64,000 bases of DNA, from contig NZ_CP121208.1 of the NCBI RefSeq assembly GCF_029625435.1, positions 1,240,001 to 1,304,000 of the forward strand. The letters are read 5' to 3'. Shown piece by piece: positions 1 through 8,548 of the stretch. The notes beneath the pieces are model-generated. The model made no database searches, had not been told where the DNA came from, and worked only from the letters and a program-made list of their open reading frames with translations. Each line of letters begins with the position of its first letter. Positions within the stretch are counted from its first letter, which is position 1. The DNA comes from Arcanobacterium canis. Its GTDB lineage: Bacteria > Actinomycetota > Actinomycetes > Actinomycetales > Actinomycetaceae. Both the position numbers and the translations under genes were made by a program.

Positions 1-129
1 AGGCAGGACAGCATGGGAGATTGCATCGATGAGCATCGACTGGCCTCGTAAGACGATAAAAACGCCAGGAAGGGCACACGTCAATGCCGTCACTGAAGCG
101 AGAAGAAAAGCAGCAGCAATAAAACTCAT
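1..129 (-). CDS. Metal ABC transporter permease, second subunit (N-terminal part only)
   Basis: The minus strand from position 129 reads an uninterrupted N-terminus of 43 codons that runs off the window edge. It starts MSFIAAAFLLASVTA and continues with a hydrophobic segment and the motif LRGQSMLIDAISHAVLP. That motif matches the ABC-3 family permeases of metal-ion uptake systems, where the same loop occurs in the neighbouring subunit as MRAQSLMSDVMGHSAIL. Its ATG overlaps the stop of the upstream permease in an ATGA junction, so the two are translationally coupled. The protein would form a heterodimeric membrane channel with that permease. The rest of the gene lies outside the window. Confidence 0.85.
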   Translation of the reverse strand, partial: MSFIAAAFLLASVTALTCALPGVFIVLRGQSMLIDAISHAVLP

Positions 130-1037
130 GCGCACCCCTCCACACGGGGCGCATCAAGGACGCGCGAACGTCTATGCCTCCACGGCACTACGGCTCGGAT
201 AAGCAGCGACACAATAAAAGCGGCAAAAAGTACCAACACAACGATTGGACCAGTGGGGACATTACCCAAAGAAATCGAGAGATAAGCACCAACTGCTCCA
301 GCCAGTGCTCCCATCGCGCTTGAGGCGAGCACCATCGTCAGCATTGAGGACACAAACGGGCGGACCACAGCTGCGGGCATCAAGGCGAATGCCACCACAA
401 GAATGATGCCCACCGATTTTACTCCCAGCACAATTGCAATCGTGACCACGCACGTCAGCGCCGTATCAACTGCCCGCGGTCTGAAACCGCCGACTCGTGA
501 GAGGACGGGGTCGAAGACGAGTAGCGCAATCTCTTTCCACAGTGCAATGACAACAAGGCTAGCCAGAGCGCCCAGAGTTGCCACTGTGTAGAGGTCAACC
601 GCGCGAACCGTTGCTGCATTACCGAAAAGATAACTCATCATCCCGGCTTTTCCCGGAATTTTGCTGTGGTTGAGAATATGAATTGCGCACAGACCGCCGC
701 CATAAAAAAGCGAGAGTGCAACGGCCATTGCCGCATCCGGTTTGGTCGGCGTGTTGGCCACCACCCAGTTTGCAAGGGCGACAGCCACGAATGCGGAAGT
801 CGCTGCACCCACGGAGACCACAAGCGTCGATTGTCCATTTGCTCCGAGCGAGGCCGCGATACTGAATGCGCCAACCACACCAAGGATTGCCGAATGCCCC
901 ATCACATCGCTCATCAGTGACTGTGCGCGCATGTAGAGGAACGAGCCCGCTCCCCCAGCGAAAAACCCAACGAGCAAGACGGCGAAGAAGGTAGTGCGAA
1001 ACCCGTAGGTCGCAAAAAATTGTCCAAGAGGAATCAT
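126..1037 (-). CDS. Metal ABC transporter permease (ABC-3 family)
   Basis: A 303-residue polytopic membrane protein with about eight hydrophobic segments. The loop RAQSLMSDVMGHSAILG near residue 40 is typical of the ZnuB/MntB-type permeases that move Zn, Mn or Fe into the cell with a periplasmic-type binding lipoprotein. It begins with ATG at 1037, overlapping the end of the ATPase gene, and ends by overlapping the second permease. The C-terminus is a short basic tail (PWRHRRSR). It belongs to a four-gene operon: binding protein, ATPase, permease, permease. The metal specificity cannot be read from this subunit. Confidence 0.92.
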   Translation of the reverse strand: MIPLGQFFATYGFRTTFFAVLLVGFFAGGAGSFLYMRAQSLMSDVMGHSAILGVVGAFSIAASLGANGQSTLVVSVGAATSAFVAVALANWVVANTPTKPDAAMAVALSLFYGGGLCAIHILNHSKIPGKAGMMSYLFGNAATVRAVDLYTVATLGALASLVVIALWKEIALLVFDPVLSRVGGFRPRAVDTALTCVVTIAIVLGVKSVGIILVVAFALMPAAVVRPFVSSMLTMVLASSAMGALAGAVGAYLSISLGNVPTGPIVVLVLFAAFIVSLLIRAVVPWRHRRSRVLDAPRVEGCA

Positions 1038-1774
1038 CGGCGCACAGCCTCCGCTGTCGCTTCTGATGGGATGCCGTAGGCCTCTGCAACGACGTCGGGG
1101 GCCAACACGCGCCCAACACGCCCAGAAGCCACAACGTTGCCGTTCGATAAAAGGCTCGCGTGCGAGGCAAATTCGCTCACGGTCGCCAGGTTGTGGTGAA
1201 CCAGGACGATCGTTGCTCCTTGTTCGTTCTGTTCGCGCAAGATATCGAGAATGGTGGCCTCGGATGCCATATCAACTCCAGCGAAAGGCTCATCCATGAG
1301 GAGCAGATCAGCTTTTTGGGCGAGAAGACGTGCCACGAAGACGCGCTGTTTCTGCCCGCCCGAGAGGGCACCAATGTGGCGTCCGGCCACGTCTTCGAGG
1401 CCTGCCCGTTCAATGGCTTCGGCAGCGATACGCTTTTGCTTGCGCCCAGCGCGCCTGAACCATCCCACTGTTGGGTAGGTTCCCATCGCTACGACGTCGG
1501 CGACTGTAATGGGAAAGTCCCAGTCAACTCCGGCAACCTGGGGCATATACCCCACGCGCGAACGCACTTTGTTCAACGGCTGCCCAAAGAAACGAGCCTC
1601 GCCACTCGACGCGATCAGACCCAGCGCAGCTTTGAGTGACGTCGATTTTCCCGAGCCGTTTGGCCCGACAATCGCATGAACGCTCCCTTGAGTGACGGTG
1701 ATATCGACACTATTGAGCGCACGCACCTGCCCATAAGAGGCACTGAGTTTTCGCATTTCGAGTGGTGAGGTCAT
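1034..1774 (-). CDS. Metal ABC transporter ATP-binding protein
   Basis: A 246-residue nucleotide-binding subunit that drives metal uptake. It has Walker A GPNGSGKST at residues 38-46, the ABC signature LSGGQKQR near residue 138, Walker B DLLLMDEP near residue 157 and the switch histidine in VLVHHN. Its length is normal for the family. The start ATG at 1774 follows the lipoprotein stop by about 30 bases, and its end overlaps the next permease by 4 bases. With the lipoprotein and two permeases it forms a complete high-affinity importer. Confidence 0.95.
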   Translation of the reverse strand: MTSPLEMRKLSASYGQVRALNSVDITVTQGSVHAIVGPNGSGKSTSLKAALGLIASSGEARFFGQPLNKVRSRVGYMPQVAGVDWDFPITVADVVAMGTYPTVGWFRRAGRKQKRIAAEAIERAGLEDVAGRHIGALSGGQKQRVFVARLLAQKADLLLMDEPFAGVDMASEATILDILREQNEQGATIVLVHHNLATVSEFASHASLLSNGNVVASGRVGRVLAPDVVAEAYGIPSEATAEAVRR

Positions 1775-1806
1775 TCGTTCCTTCTTTTACTAGTTACCTA
1801 GTGGGA

Positions 1807-2754
1807 TCACTTGGTCAGTGCAGCGGCGATTGCTTTGGCATTGTGCTCGAAAGCACCAAGGTAGGTGTTCACCGGAGCTTCTTCACCGAGAGTATCAGCG
1901 TAAAGAACCTGGTCAGAAACCTCTACCTTGCCACCCTTGGCTGCCACGGATTCCTGGAGGTGCTTGATAATCTCAGGATTCTTGAGGTTGTCCTGGAAAA
2001 CAACGTGAACATTCTTCTTCGCAATCATGCTCGCGAGCTCATCAAGCTGAGATGCGCTCATCTGCGACTCAGAGGAAACAAAATCGGTCGCATGAATTTC
2101 CAGACCGAACGCCTTACCGAGGTAGTTGAAGGCGTCATGTCCGGTCACAAGCACGCGCTTTTCGGCCGGGATCGAATCAAAGACTTTCTTGGCTTTGTCG
2201 AATGCCGAATCAATCTTTGCGGTGTACTCCTTGGCATTCTTTTCGTAGGTGTCTTTATTCGCCGAATCGATCGATGACAGCTTTGACGCAATGGCGTTGA
2301 CTGCATACTTCCAGATCACTGGTGAATTCCACACGTGCGGATCATGACCGGAAACCTTACCGTCCTCTTCCCACGGGAGCAGGTCCTTCTCCGGAATCGC
2401 TTCGGCTGCCGGCAGAGAGCGGTCACCGAGGTTGTCGAGCTGCTTCATCATCTTGTGTTCCATGTCATGGCTCGTCCAAACAACCAGGTCTGCAGCATCA
2501 ACCTTTTCAATATCTGCCGTGGTGAGTTCTTGGGTGTGAGGATCCCCGCCGGGCGCGACGAGCGTGGTCACCTTAGCCTTCGGCGCGATATTTGCGATTG
2601 CATCGGCGAGGTAGCCGGTCGTGGCCACAATATTGAGTTCTTTCGCTGCTGCGCTGCCCGACGCCGAAGAAGCCTTCGGGGTCTGCGAACAACCAGTCAT
2701 TCCTACAGCCAGGAGCGCTGCAGAGGCAAGCGCTGCGATGCGATTCATTTTCAT
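1807..2754 (-). CDS. Metal-binding lipoprotein of ABC transporter (cluster A-I, ZnuA/MntA type)
   Basis: This is the substrate-binding lipoprotein of the importer. Translation most likely begins at the ATG at 2754, because AAGGA lies 6 bases upstream; longer readings lack a ribosome site. The sequence MKMNRIAALASAALLAVGMTGC is a lipoprotein signal with its lipobox cysteine. Likely metal ligands are the histidines in GGDPHTQE and DPHVWNSP, plus an E and a D in the C-terminal lobe. The long His-rich loop of classical zinc ZnuA proteins is absent, which favours Mn or Fe, but this is inference. A DtxR-type double operator lies directly upstream, consistent with metal-dependent repression. Confidence 0.93.
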   Translation of the reverse strand: MKMNRIAALASAALLAVGMTGCSQTPKASSASGSAAAKELNIVATTGYLADAIANIAPKAKVTTLVAPGGDPHTQELTTADIEKVDAADLVVWTSHDMEHKMMKQLDNLGDRSLPAAEAIPEKDLLPWEEDGKVSGHDPHVWNSPVIWKYAVNAIASKLSSIDSANKDTYEKNAKEYTAKIDSAFDKAKKVFDSIPAEKRVLVTGHDAFNYLGKAFGLEIHATDFVSSESQMSASQLDELASMIAKKNVHVVFQDNLKNPEIIKHLQESVAAKGGKVEVSDQVLYADTLGEEAPVNTYLGAFEHNAKAIAAALTK

Positions 2755-2792
2755 TGTTTTTCCTTGAAATAATACGTCCATTTGAACCAACA

Positions 2793-2838
2793 AATTAGGG
2801 TAGCCTAACTTTGTCGTTAAAGTTAGGCTACCCTAATT
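2793..2838. promoter_or_regulatory. Double DtxR/MntR-type operator, perfect 20-bp inverted repeat
   Basis: The arms AATTAGGGTAGCCTAACTTT (2793-2812) and its exact reverse complement (2819-2838) are separated by 6 bases. Each arm contains a box resembling the DtxR/IdeR consensus (TTAGGTTAGCCTAACCTAA). It lies about 40 bases upstream of the lipoprotein ATG, where the metal-transport operon promoter should be. A metal-dependent repressor of the DtxR family is the expected ligand. Confidence 0.8.
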
Positions 2839-2979
2839 GACGCGCGCGTGTCGCAAAAGTCTACTACATCACTCGACTGAATACATGAATTTCACGACTT
2901 TTCGCGACTATTTCTCGTTTAAATGTCTCGATTAAGCAATCGAATACCATGCATCGTCACGCGAATATCTCTCCTCACT

Positions 2980-3723
2980 TCAGGAACGCAAACGCTTCTT
3001 CAACACAGAATTCGCCTGTTCTCGCGGGCGAATGACGAGCGAATCGATATTGACATGCTCGGGAAGGCTGAGCGTCCAACGTACCGCCTCAGCAATGTCT
3101 TCTGCGACGAGGGGCGAATCAATTCCAGCGTACACCGCGTTGGCCTTCGCTTGGTCTCCACGCATACGCACCAATGAAAATTCCTGAGTGTGGACCATCC
3201 CCGGAGCAATTTCAATCACGCGCACCGGCTCGCCAACAAGCTCAAGACGCAAGGTCGTGACAATCTCACGCTCAGCATGTTTTGCCGCACTGTAACCAGC
3301 GCCTCCCGGATAGGACTCATGGGCAGCAGTCGAGGTGATAAAGACGATATCTCCCGGTGTTGAGTCAAGTTGGGCAAGGAAACGCTGAGTCACCGCGAGC
3401 GTTGCCACAACATTCAACTCATACATCGCACGCCAGTCAGCGACATCGCCCAGCGCTACGGATTCAGTGCCGATCGCTCCCCCAGCATTGTTCACCAACG
3501 CATGAATTCCGCCAAGCTGACGACAATAGTCAAATAACGCTTCGACGTCGTTATCTTTTGTCAGATCCGCCGGGAAGTAACGAACACCGGATTCCTGGGC
3601 AAGCGTCTCCAAACGATCCTTACGGCGCGCAGTGGCAATGACGTCCCAACCGTCACTAGCGAGTAATCGGGCACTCGCGGCCCCAATTCCGCTCGACGCT
3701 CCAGTCACCAAAACACGTTTCAT
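2980..3723 (-). CDS. Short-chain dehydrogenase/reductase, NADP-dependent type
   Basis: A 247-residue classical SDR that begins MKRVLVTGASSGIGAASARLL; the ATG at 3723 has GAGG just upstream. The cofactor motif TGASSGIG is at residues 7-14. The structural NNAGG motif is near residue 83. The catalytic Ser-Tyr-Lys triad appears as FITSTAA, then YSAAKHAE near residue 150. ATARRKDRLE after the second strand suggests NADP preference through its arginines. It resembles YdfG/serine 3-dehydrogenase-like enzymes, but the substrate cannot be deduced. It stands alone between the metal operon promoter and divergent proC. Confidence 0.85.
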   Translation of the reverse strand: MKRVLVTGASSGIGAASARLLASDGWDVIATARRKDRLETLAQESGVRYFPADLTKDNDVEALFDYCRQLGGIHALVNNAGGAIGTESVALGDVADWRAMYELNVVATLAVTQRFLAQLDSTPGDIVFITSTAAHESYPGGAGYSAAKHAEREIVTTLRLELVGEPVRVIEIAPGMVHTQEFSLVRMRGDQAKANAVYAGIDSPLVAEDIAEAVRWTLSLPEHVNIDSLVIRPREQANSVLKKRLRS

Positions 3724-3899
3724 GTCCTCGCCTTTCTCTGTCCATTTCACAACGGCCGATGCCGTTCTCATGTTCTTATCCAACCACTGCATCCACAAAA
3801 GAGGAACAAAGGATATCCAAAATATTCCCTCACGCTGCGGGAAACTGTGGGAGCGGCAGCTGTGACAAAATAGGAAACGTCACAACACAAGGAGGGGCG

Positions 3900-4706
3900 A
3901 TGCTCGGCTTTATTGGATTAGGAAACATGAACAGCGCAATTTTGCGCGGGGTGCTCGCAGCGCACATCGTCGAACCGACGGACATCTCTTTCACTCGCTC
4001 AAATGCCGAAGCAGGGCATAAGGTTGCGAGGGAACTTGGCATCAACTTTTCTCCCTCCAACCAGGCGTTAGCCCAGACACTGAACGACGGCGATGTGATG
4101 ATCTGTGGCGTCAAGCCACATCTCATGATGGACGTGTTGCGAGAGTTAGGTGACGACGCACGAGGGAAAGTCATTGTGTCCGTTGCCGCAGGGATGACGA
4201 TCAAGCGCCTCGAATCAGCTCTCCCCGAGGAGACGTCCGTTATCCGAGCAATGCCGAATGTGCCCGCCCAGGTCGGCGCGGGAATCACAGCGCTCGCGGC
4301 AAATGCACACACTTCCGACGACGAACTCCATGCCGTCCAGGTACTCTTTGGCGCAGTCGGTGAAACAGTTGCTATCGCAGAACCTCATTTCGCTACTTTC
4401 TCAGCAATCGCTGGCTGCTCGCCCGCGTGGACACTCACCTACATTGACGCTCTCTCACGCGGTGCGCTCGCGGCAGGGATGCCAAAAGATGTTGCCTTGA
4501 AGGTAGCGTCACAGGCAGTCCTCGGAACCGCGAAATATGCCCTCGACATGATGGATCAAGAACGTCCAGCCCAGCTCCTCGATCGCGTTACCTCACCAGG
4601 CGGTACAACCGTGGCCGGCCTCATTGCGATGGAAAAGGCAGGGTTTTCCAGCTCAGTGGTTCGCGGGGTCGAGGCAGCAATCGCACGAGACGCACAGCTC
4701 GGCTAA
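3900..4706 (+). CDS. proC: Pyrroline-5-carboxylate reductase
   Basis: ProC catalyses the last step of proline synthesis, reducing pyrroline-5-carboxylate with NAD(P)H. The ATG at 3900 is preceded by AAGGAGGGG, so the frame open upstream of it is not coding. The 268-residue product has the Rossmann motif GFIGLGNMNSAIL at the N-terminus. The family signature region is near residue 220, around DRVTSPGGTTVAGL. SAIAGCSPAW matches the conserved dimerisation segment. Length is normal. It is a single-gene unit divergent from the SDR and convergent with the CofE-like gene. Confidence 0.94.
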   Translation: MLGFIGLGNMNSAILRGVLAAHIVEPTDISFTRSNAEAGHKVARELGINFSPSNQALAQTLNDGDVMICGVKPHLMMDVLRELGDDARGKVIVSVAAGMTIKRLESALPEETSVIRAMPNVPAQVGAGITALAANAHTSDDELHAVQVLFGAVGETVAIAEPHFATFSAIAGCSPAWTLTYIDALSRGALAAGMPKDVALKVASQAVLGTAKYALDMMDQERPAQLLDRVTSPGGTTVAGLIAMEKAGFSSSVVRGVEAAIARDAQLG

Positions 4707-4722
4707 TTCCGCTAATTCCGCG

Positions 4723-5223
4723 CTAGTCCTGCCAGGTGAGGACTTCCAGGCCGCGGATAACGACGACGGGAGTGTTTTCCAGCTCCATCACTGTTCCCGC
4801 GAGCGCGGCTAACGCATCCGCCACAGGAGCACCGGCGTCGGTGGAATGATCGACGCCGGCCCGCCCAATAGCAATGTCGGCGCCAGAGTGTGAGGAGGCA
4901 GTAATCAGGACGCCAGCGCGCCCGCCGAAACGCGCAGCTAGCCCACGCCGAATCTGTCCCGCTGCGCCGTCGGGATCGACGGGGGCCTTCAGGCCAAGTT
5001 TCTCAGGAAGTCCTGTGCGCGTACGAAAGCCGTCAGGCTCGGCGCCTTCTTTATGCCAGCGACCTTGCGCCTTGGCAACAATTTTTCCTGCAATCGCCAC
5101 AATGTCTGCCCCGCGCAAGTGTTCACCATTCTCAAGGGAGTTCAGTGCAGAACCAATCACAGCAGCGATGTCGTCGCCGCTCACAATCTGCGCAATTGCG
5201 CGCACCGGGAATACTTCGATCAT
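4723..5223 (-). CDS. Shortened CofE-like protein (F420-0:gamma-glutamyl ligase family)
   Basis: The N-terminus (IEVFPVRAIAQIVSGDDIAAVIGSAL, then DIVAIAGKIVAKAQGR) matches the opening of CofE/FbiB ligases, which add glutamate to coenzyme F420. The C-terminal part also aligns: DPDGAAGQIRRGL, GVLITASSHSGADIAIGRAG, PVVVIRGLEV. The segment usually found between these parts, about 60 residues, is mostly missing, and the conserved DT-GRPWR-GQ motif is degraded to ASSHSG. At 166 residues it is well short of the usual 240 or so. It may be inactive or repurposed. The ATG at 5223 has no clear ribosome site, so the start is uncertain. Confidence 0.6.
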   Translation of the reverse strand: MIEVFPVRAIAQIVSGDDIAAVIGSALNSLENGEHLRGADIVAIAGKIVAKAQGRWHKEGAEPDGFRTRTGLPEKLGLKAPVDPDGAAGQIRRGLAARFGGRAGVLITASSHSGADIAIGRAGVDHSTDAGAPVADALAALAGTVMELENTPVVVIRGLEVLTWQD

Positions 5224-5362
5224 GTACCACAGCTTACTGATCGGCACTTGTTGCGCACAGGTTGAGTCACACTGGCTCAAAGACGCATCGGCGTCGGCGA
5301 TGTCACTGACAGGGATGTTCCTCGATGCCGTAAAACAAGCCTGCGCATGAGAGAATAACCCT

Positions 5363-8014
5363 ATGACTCAAAATAAATCCGCATTGCTCGATCACACGGA
5401 GGTTCCGGATAGGGCGTCCCTCGAAGGTCTCGAGGATCGCTGGGAGAAGTCCTGGACTGACAACCGCACCTACAGCTTCAATCGCGAGACCACGCGCGAA
5501 GCCGTCTATTCTGTGGACACTCCCCCGCCCACGGTTTCTGGTTCGCTTCACGTGGGCCACGTTTTCTCATACACCCACACTGATGTGGTGGCTCGCTACC
5601 AGCGAATGATTGGCAAGAACGTCTTCTACCCGATGGGTTGGGACGATAATGGTCTGCCCACCGAGCGCCGCGTGCAAAACTACTACGGCGTACGCGTGGA
5701 TCCGTCCCTGCCTTACGAAGAGAATTTTGTTCCTCCGCACGACGGCGGCGACGGCAAGTCGATCAAATTCGCTGACCAGAAGCCTATTTCGCGTAAGAAC
5801 TTCATTGAGCTGTGTTGGAAGCTCACCGCTGAGGACGAGAAGCAGTTCGAGGCGCTGTGGCGCCGTCTCGGTCTCTCGGTGGACTGGGAGCAGAACTACC
5901 AGACCATCGGTTCGAAGGCTCAGAAAGTTGCGCAGGCTGCTTTCTTGAAGAATCTCGAACGTGGCGAGGCCTACCAGGCTCAGGCGCCTGGCCTGTGGGA
6001 CGTCACGTTCCAGACGGCGGTGGCCCAGGCAGAGCTCGAAGCTCGCGAGTACCCAGGTGCGTATCATGCACTGGCATTCCATGCGAAGGACGAAGACGTC
6101 ATCATCGAAACCACACGTCCAGAGCTTCTTCCTGCGTGTGTTGCTTTGATTGCTCATCCTGATGATGAGCGCTACCAGCATCTGTTCGGTACCACTGTCA
6201 CCTCGCCGGTCTTTGGTGTTGAGGTTCCTGTTGTGGCTCACCCGATGGCTGAGATTGATAAGGGCGCTGGTATCGCAATGTGCTGTACGTTCGGTGACCT
6301 CACCGACGTCGTGTGGTGGCGTGAACTTAACCTGCCGATGCGCACAGTCCTCGGCAAAGACGGCCGCATGAACCGCACCATGCCAGAGTGGATCACTACC
6401 GAAGCTGGCCAGAACATGTACGCCGAGATGGCTGGGAAGACCACCTTTTCCGCTCGCAAGGCTCTCGTTGAAAAGTTGAAGGAAACCGGCGAAATGATCG
6501 GCGATGAGAAGCCGACCTCGCGTATGACGAACTTCTTCGAGAAGGGCGATAAGCCGCTCGAAATCGTCACTTCGCGCCAATGGTACATTCGCAACGGCGG
6601 ACGCGCTTATGAAGAAGCCAATGGCAAGGATCTGCGTCAGAACCTCCTCGCACGCGGCTCACAGCTCGCCTTCCATCCTGATTTCATGCGCGTACGTTAC
6701 AACAACTGGGTTGAAGGCCTGAATTCCGATTGGCTCGTGTCACGCCAGCGTTACTTTGGCGTTCCGTTGCCACTGTGGTACAAGGTCAACGACGCTGGCG
6801 AAGTTGATTACGACGCCGTGATTACACCGTCGATTGATCAGCTCCCAGTTGATCCGACGACGGACGTTCCAGCTGGTTATACCGAAGATCAGCGCGGCAT
6901 TGCCGGTGGCTTCGTTGGTGAAGTGGACATCATGGACACCTGGGCAACCTCCTCGCTCACCCCGCAAATCGCTGGCGGTTGGCTGACAGACGAAGATCTG
7001 TTCACCAAGGTCTACCCGATGGATGTGCGCCCGCAGGGTCAGGACATTATCCGCACGTGGTTGTTCTCGACTGTTGTGCGCGCTCATCTTGAATTTGGTG
7101 CACTTCCGTGGAAGAACGCCACGATCTCGGGCTGGATTCTTGACCCCGACCACAAGAAGATGTCAAAGTCGAAGGGCAACGTCGTCACCCCGCTCCAACT
7201 TTTGGAGAAGCATGGATCGGACGCAGTTCGTTACTGGGCCGCGTCAGCTCGCCTGGGCACAGATGCTGCTTTCGATGAGCAGCAGATGAAGATTGGTCGC
7301 CGTCTGGCGATGAAGGTACTCAACGCTTCGAAGTTTGCTCTGTCAATGGGCGGCGAAGGTGCTGTGGATCTCGATCTTTCCAAGGTCAGCGAAGTTCTTG
7401 ATCGTGCGTTGCTCGCTCGCCTCGCTCAGGTTGTGGACGGCGCAACCACCGCTTTCGAGAAGTTTGACCACACCCGTGCGCTGGAAATTACCGAGTCCGC
7501 TTTCTGGGCGTTCTGTGACGATTATCTAGAGCTTGTGAAAGATCGCGCCTATGATCGCGACGGTGCTTACTCTGCTGCCGGTCAGATGGCCGCAGTGGAA
7601 TCGGCTCGCGTCACGCTCAACACCGCGGTTGATACGTTCGTTCGTTTGCTGGCACCGACTCTCCCCTTCGCAACTGAAGAGGTGTGGAGCTGGTACCGCA
7701 CGGGGAGCGTTCACCAGGCACAGTGGCCGACGTCGCAGGCTCTGATTGACGCGGCAGCTGGTACCGACGCAGATATTTTGAAGTCGGCTGGCGCGGTTCT
7801 TCAGGCACTGCGCAAGGTGAAGTCGAATGAGAAGGTCTCGCAGCGCATGGCATTCACCACCCTGTCTGTGACTGTACCGAGCGAAGACGTATCCGACGTT
7901 GAGGCAGTGATTGAGGATCTGAAGTCCGCAACTCACACCACCGGAGCATTCGAGATCACCGCAGGTGAAGAGCTTGAAGTGACGGCATACGAACTCGACC
8001 GACCGGTTGAGTAA
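5363..8014 (+). CDS. valS: Valyl-tRNA synthetase
   Basis: A class I aminoacyl-tRNA synthetase that charges tRNA-Val. The HIGH motif appears as HVGH at residues 63-66, within PPPTVSGSLHVGH, and KMSKS lies near residue 600 in DHKKMSKSKGN. Both the editing domain and the anticodon-binding domain are present. At 883 residues it resembles the form found in some actinobacteria that is closer to archaeal ValS. No typical bacterial C-terminal coiled-coil arm is visible; the protein ends after a short beta-like tail (EELEVTAYELDRPVE). It is monocistronic and is followed by a perfect 23-bp hairpin. Confidence 0.96.
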   Translation: MTQNKSALLDHTEVPDRASLEGLEDRWEKSWTDNRTYSFNRETTREAVYSVDTPPPTVSGSLHVGHVFSYTHTDVVARYQRMIGKNVFYPMGWDDNGLPTERRVQNYYGVRVDPSLPYEENFVPPHDGGDGKSIKFADQKPISRKNFIELCWKLTAEDEKQFEALWRRLGLSVDWEQNYQTIGSKAQKVAQAAFLKNLERGEAYQAQAPGLWDVTFQTAVAQAELEAREYPGAYHALAFHAKDEDVIIETTRPELLPACVALIAHPDDERYQHLFGTTVTSPVFGVEVPVVAHPMAEIDKGAGIAMCCTFGDLTDVVWWRELNLPMRTVLGKDGRMNRTMPEWITTEAGQNMYAEMAGKTTFSARKALVEKLKETGEMIGDEKPTSRMTNFFEKGDKPLEIVTSRQWYIRNGGRAYEEANGKDLRQNLLARGSQLAFHPDFMRVRYNNWVEGLNSDWLVSRQRYFGVPLPLWYKVNDAGEVDYDAVITPSIDQLPVDPTTDVPAGYTEDQRGIAGGFVGEVDIMDTWATSSLTPQIAGGWLTDEDLFTKVYPMDVRPQGQDIIRTWLFSTVVRAHLEFGALPWKNATISGWILDPDHKKMSKSKGNVVTPLQLLEKHGSDAVRYWAASARLGTDAAFDEQQMKIGRRLAMKVLNASKFALSMGGEGAVDLDLSKVSEVLDRALLARLAQVVDGATTAFEKFDHTRALEITESAFWAFCDDYLELVKDRAYDRDGAYSAAGQMAAVESARVTLNTAVDTFVRLLAPTLPFATEEVWSWYRTGSVHQAQWPTSQALIDAAAGTDADILKSAGAVLQALRKVKSNEKVSQRMAFTTLSVTVPSEDVSDVEAVIEDLKSATHTTGAFEITAGEELEVTAYELDRPVE

Positions 8015-8023
8015 ATCTGTCTC

Positions 8024-8073
8024 GTGAAAAGAGTGCTGGTGGCAGATTCCTCTGCCACCAGCACTCTTTTCAC
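8024..8073. terminator. Bidirectional terminator between valS and the DCC gene
   Basis: A perfect 23-bp stem with a 4-base loop (arms 8024-8046 and 8051-8073). T-rich and A-rich arm ends make it usable from both sides. It lies between two convergent genes. Confidence 0.85.
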
Positions 8074-8081
8074 ACCATGAA

Positions 8082-8411
8082 CTATTTACCTGACAGTTTG
8101 CACACCGTTGATCGACGATTCGCCGCTACCCAACGGTAGACGCGCCGAGCTACCGGAGCGACTGGTTTGCTGGCAAGTAGTCGCCCAGCCAGCTTCCATC
8201 CTCGGCTGCTGTGACGAAGAAGCAAGGCAATCGCCATATGCTCGGTGTATTCACGGCCGTCAACCACTGCCATTGCTGTCCGCTCCAGATCCACCGTCGT
8301 CGGGCGCTCGTAACGGTAAGAAGGAACAAACTCGACGTCACGCGTGCGAGACGCAAAATATCCCACCACACGCGTACAAAAACCGCAGTCGTGATCGTAA
8401 ATGAATTCCAT
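8082..8411 (-). CDS. DCC family thiol-disulfide oxidoreductase-like protein (DUF393)
   Basis: A 109-residue protein starting MEFIYDHDCGFCTRVV. The CGFC motif (Cys9 and Cys12), with preceding Asp residues, defines the DCC/DUF393 thioredoxin-like family. The ATG at 8411 follows GAAAGG at suitable spacing, so the longer open frame is not used. The C-terminal half has LLRHSSRGWKLAGRLL, which fits the family. Function is probably thiol-disulfide exchange, partner unknown. It is divergent from the acyl-CoA synthetase gene and convergent with valS. Confidence 0.82.
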   Translation of the reverse strand: MEFIYDHDCGFCTRVVGYFASRTRDVEFVPSYRYERPTTVDLERTAMAVVDGREYTEHMAIALLLRHSSRGWKLAGRLLASKPVAPVARRVYRWVAANRRSTVCKLSGK

Positions 8412-8548
8412 GTCAAACCTTTCACATGCGCTGTGCTTCGTTGGATATCCTAGCGGTATAGACGTCATTGCACGTCAGCCCGAAGTTCTACCTTCCAAAC
8501 CGTAAGTTACGGTATCGTAGTTCCAAGAACCAGCATCGAAGGATGAAT

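Noticed and set aside
2850-2908. Inverted repeat GTCGCAAAAGTC with a bulged partner between the metal operon and the SDR gene.
   Set aside because: The arms are 34 bases apart with a bulge and there is no T-run. It may be a weak site, but there is nothing to support a function.
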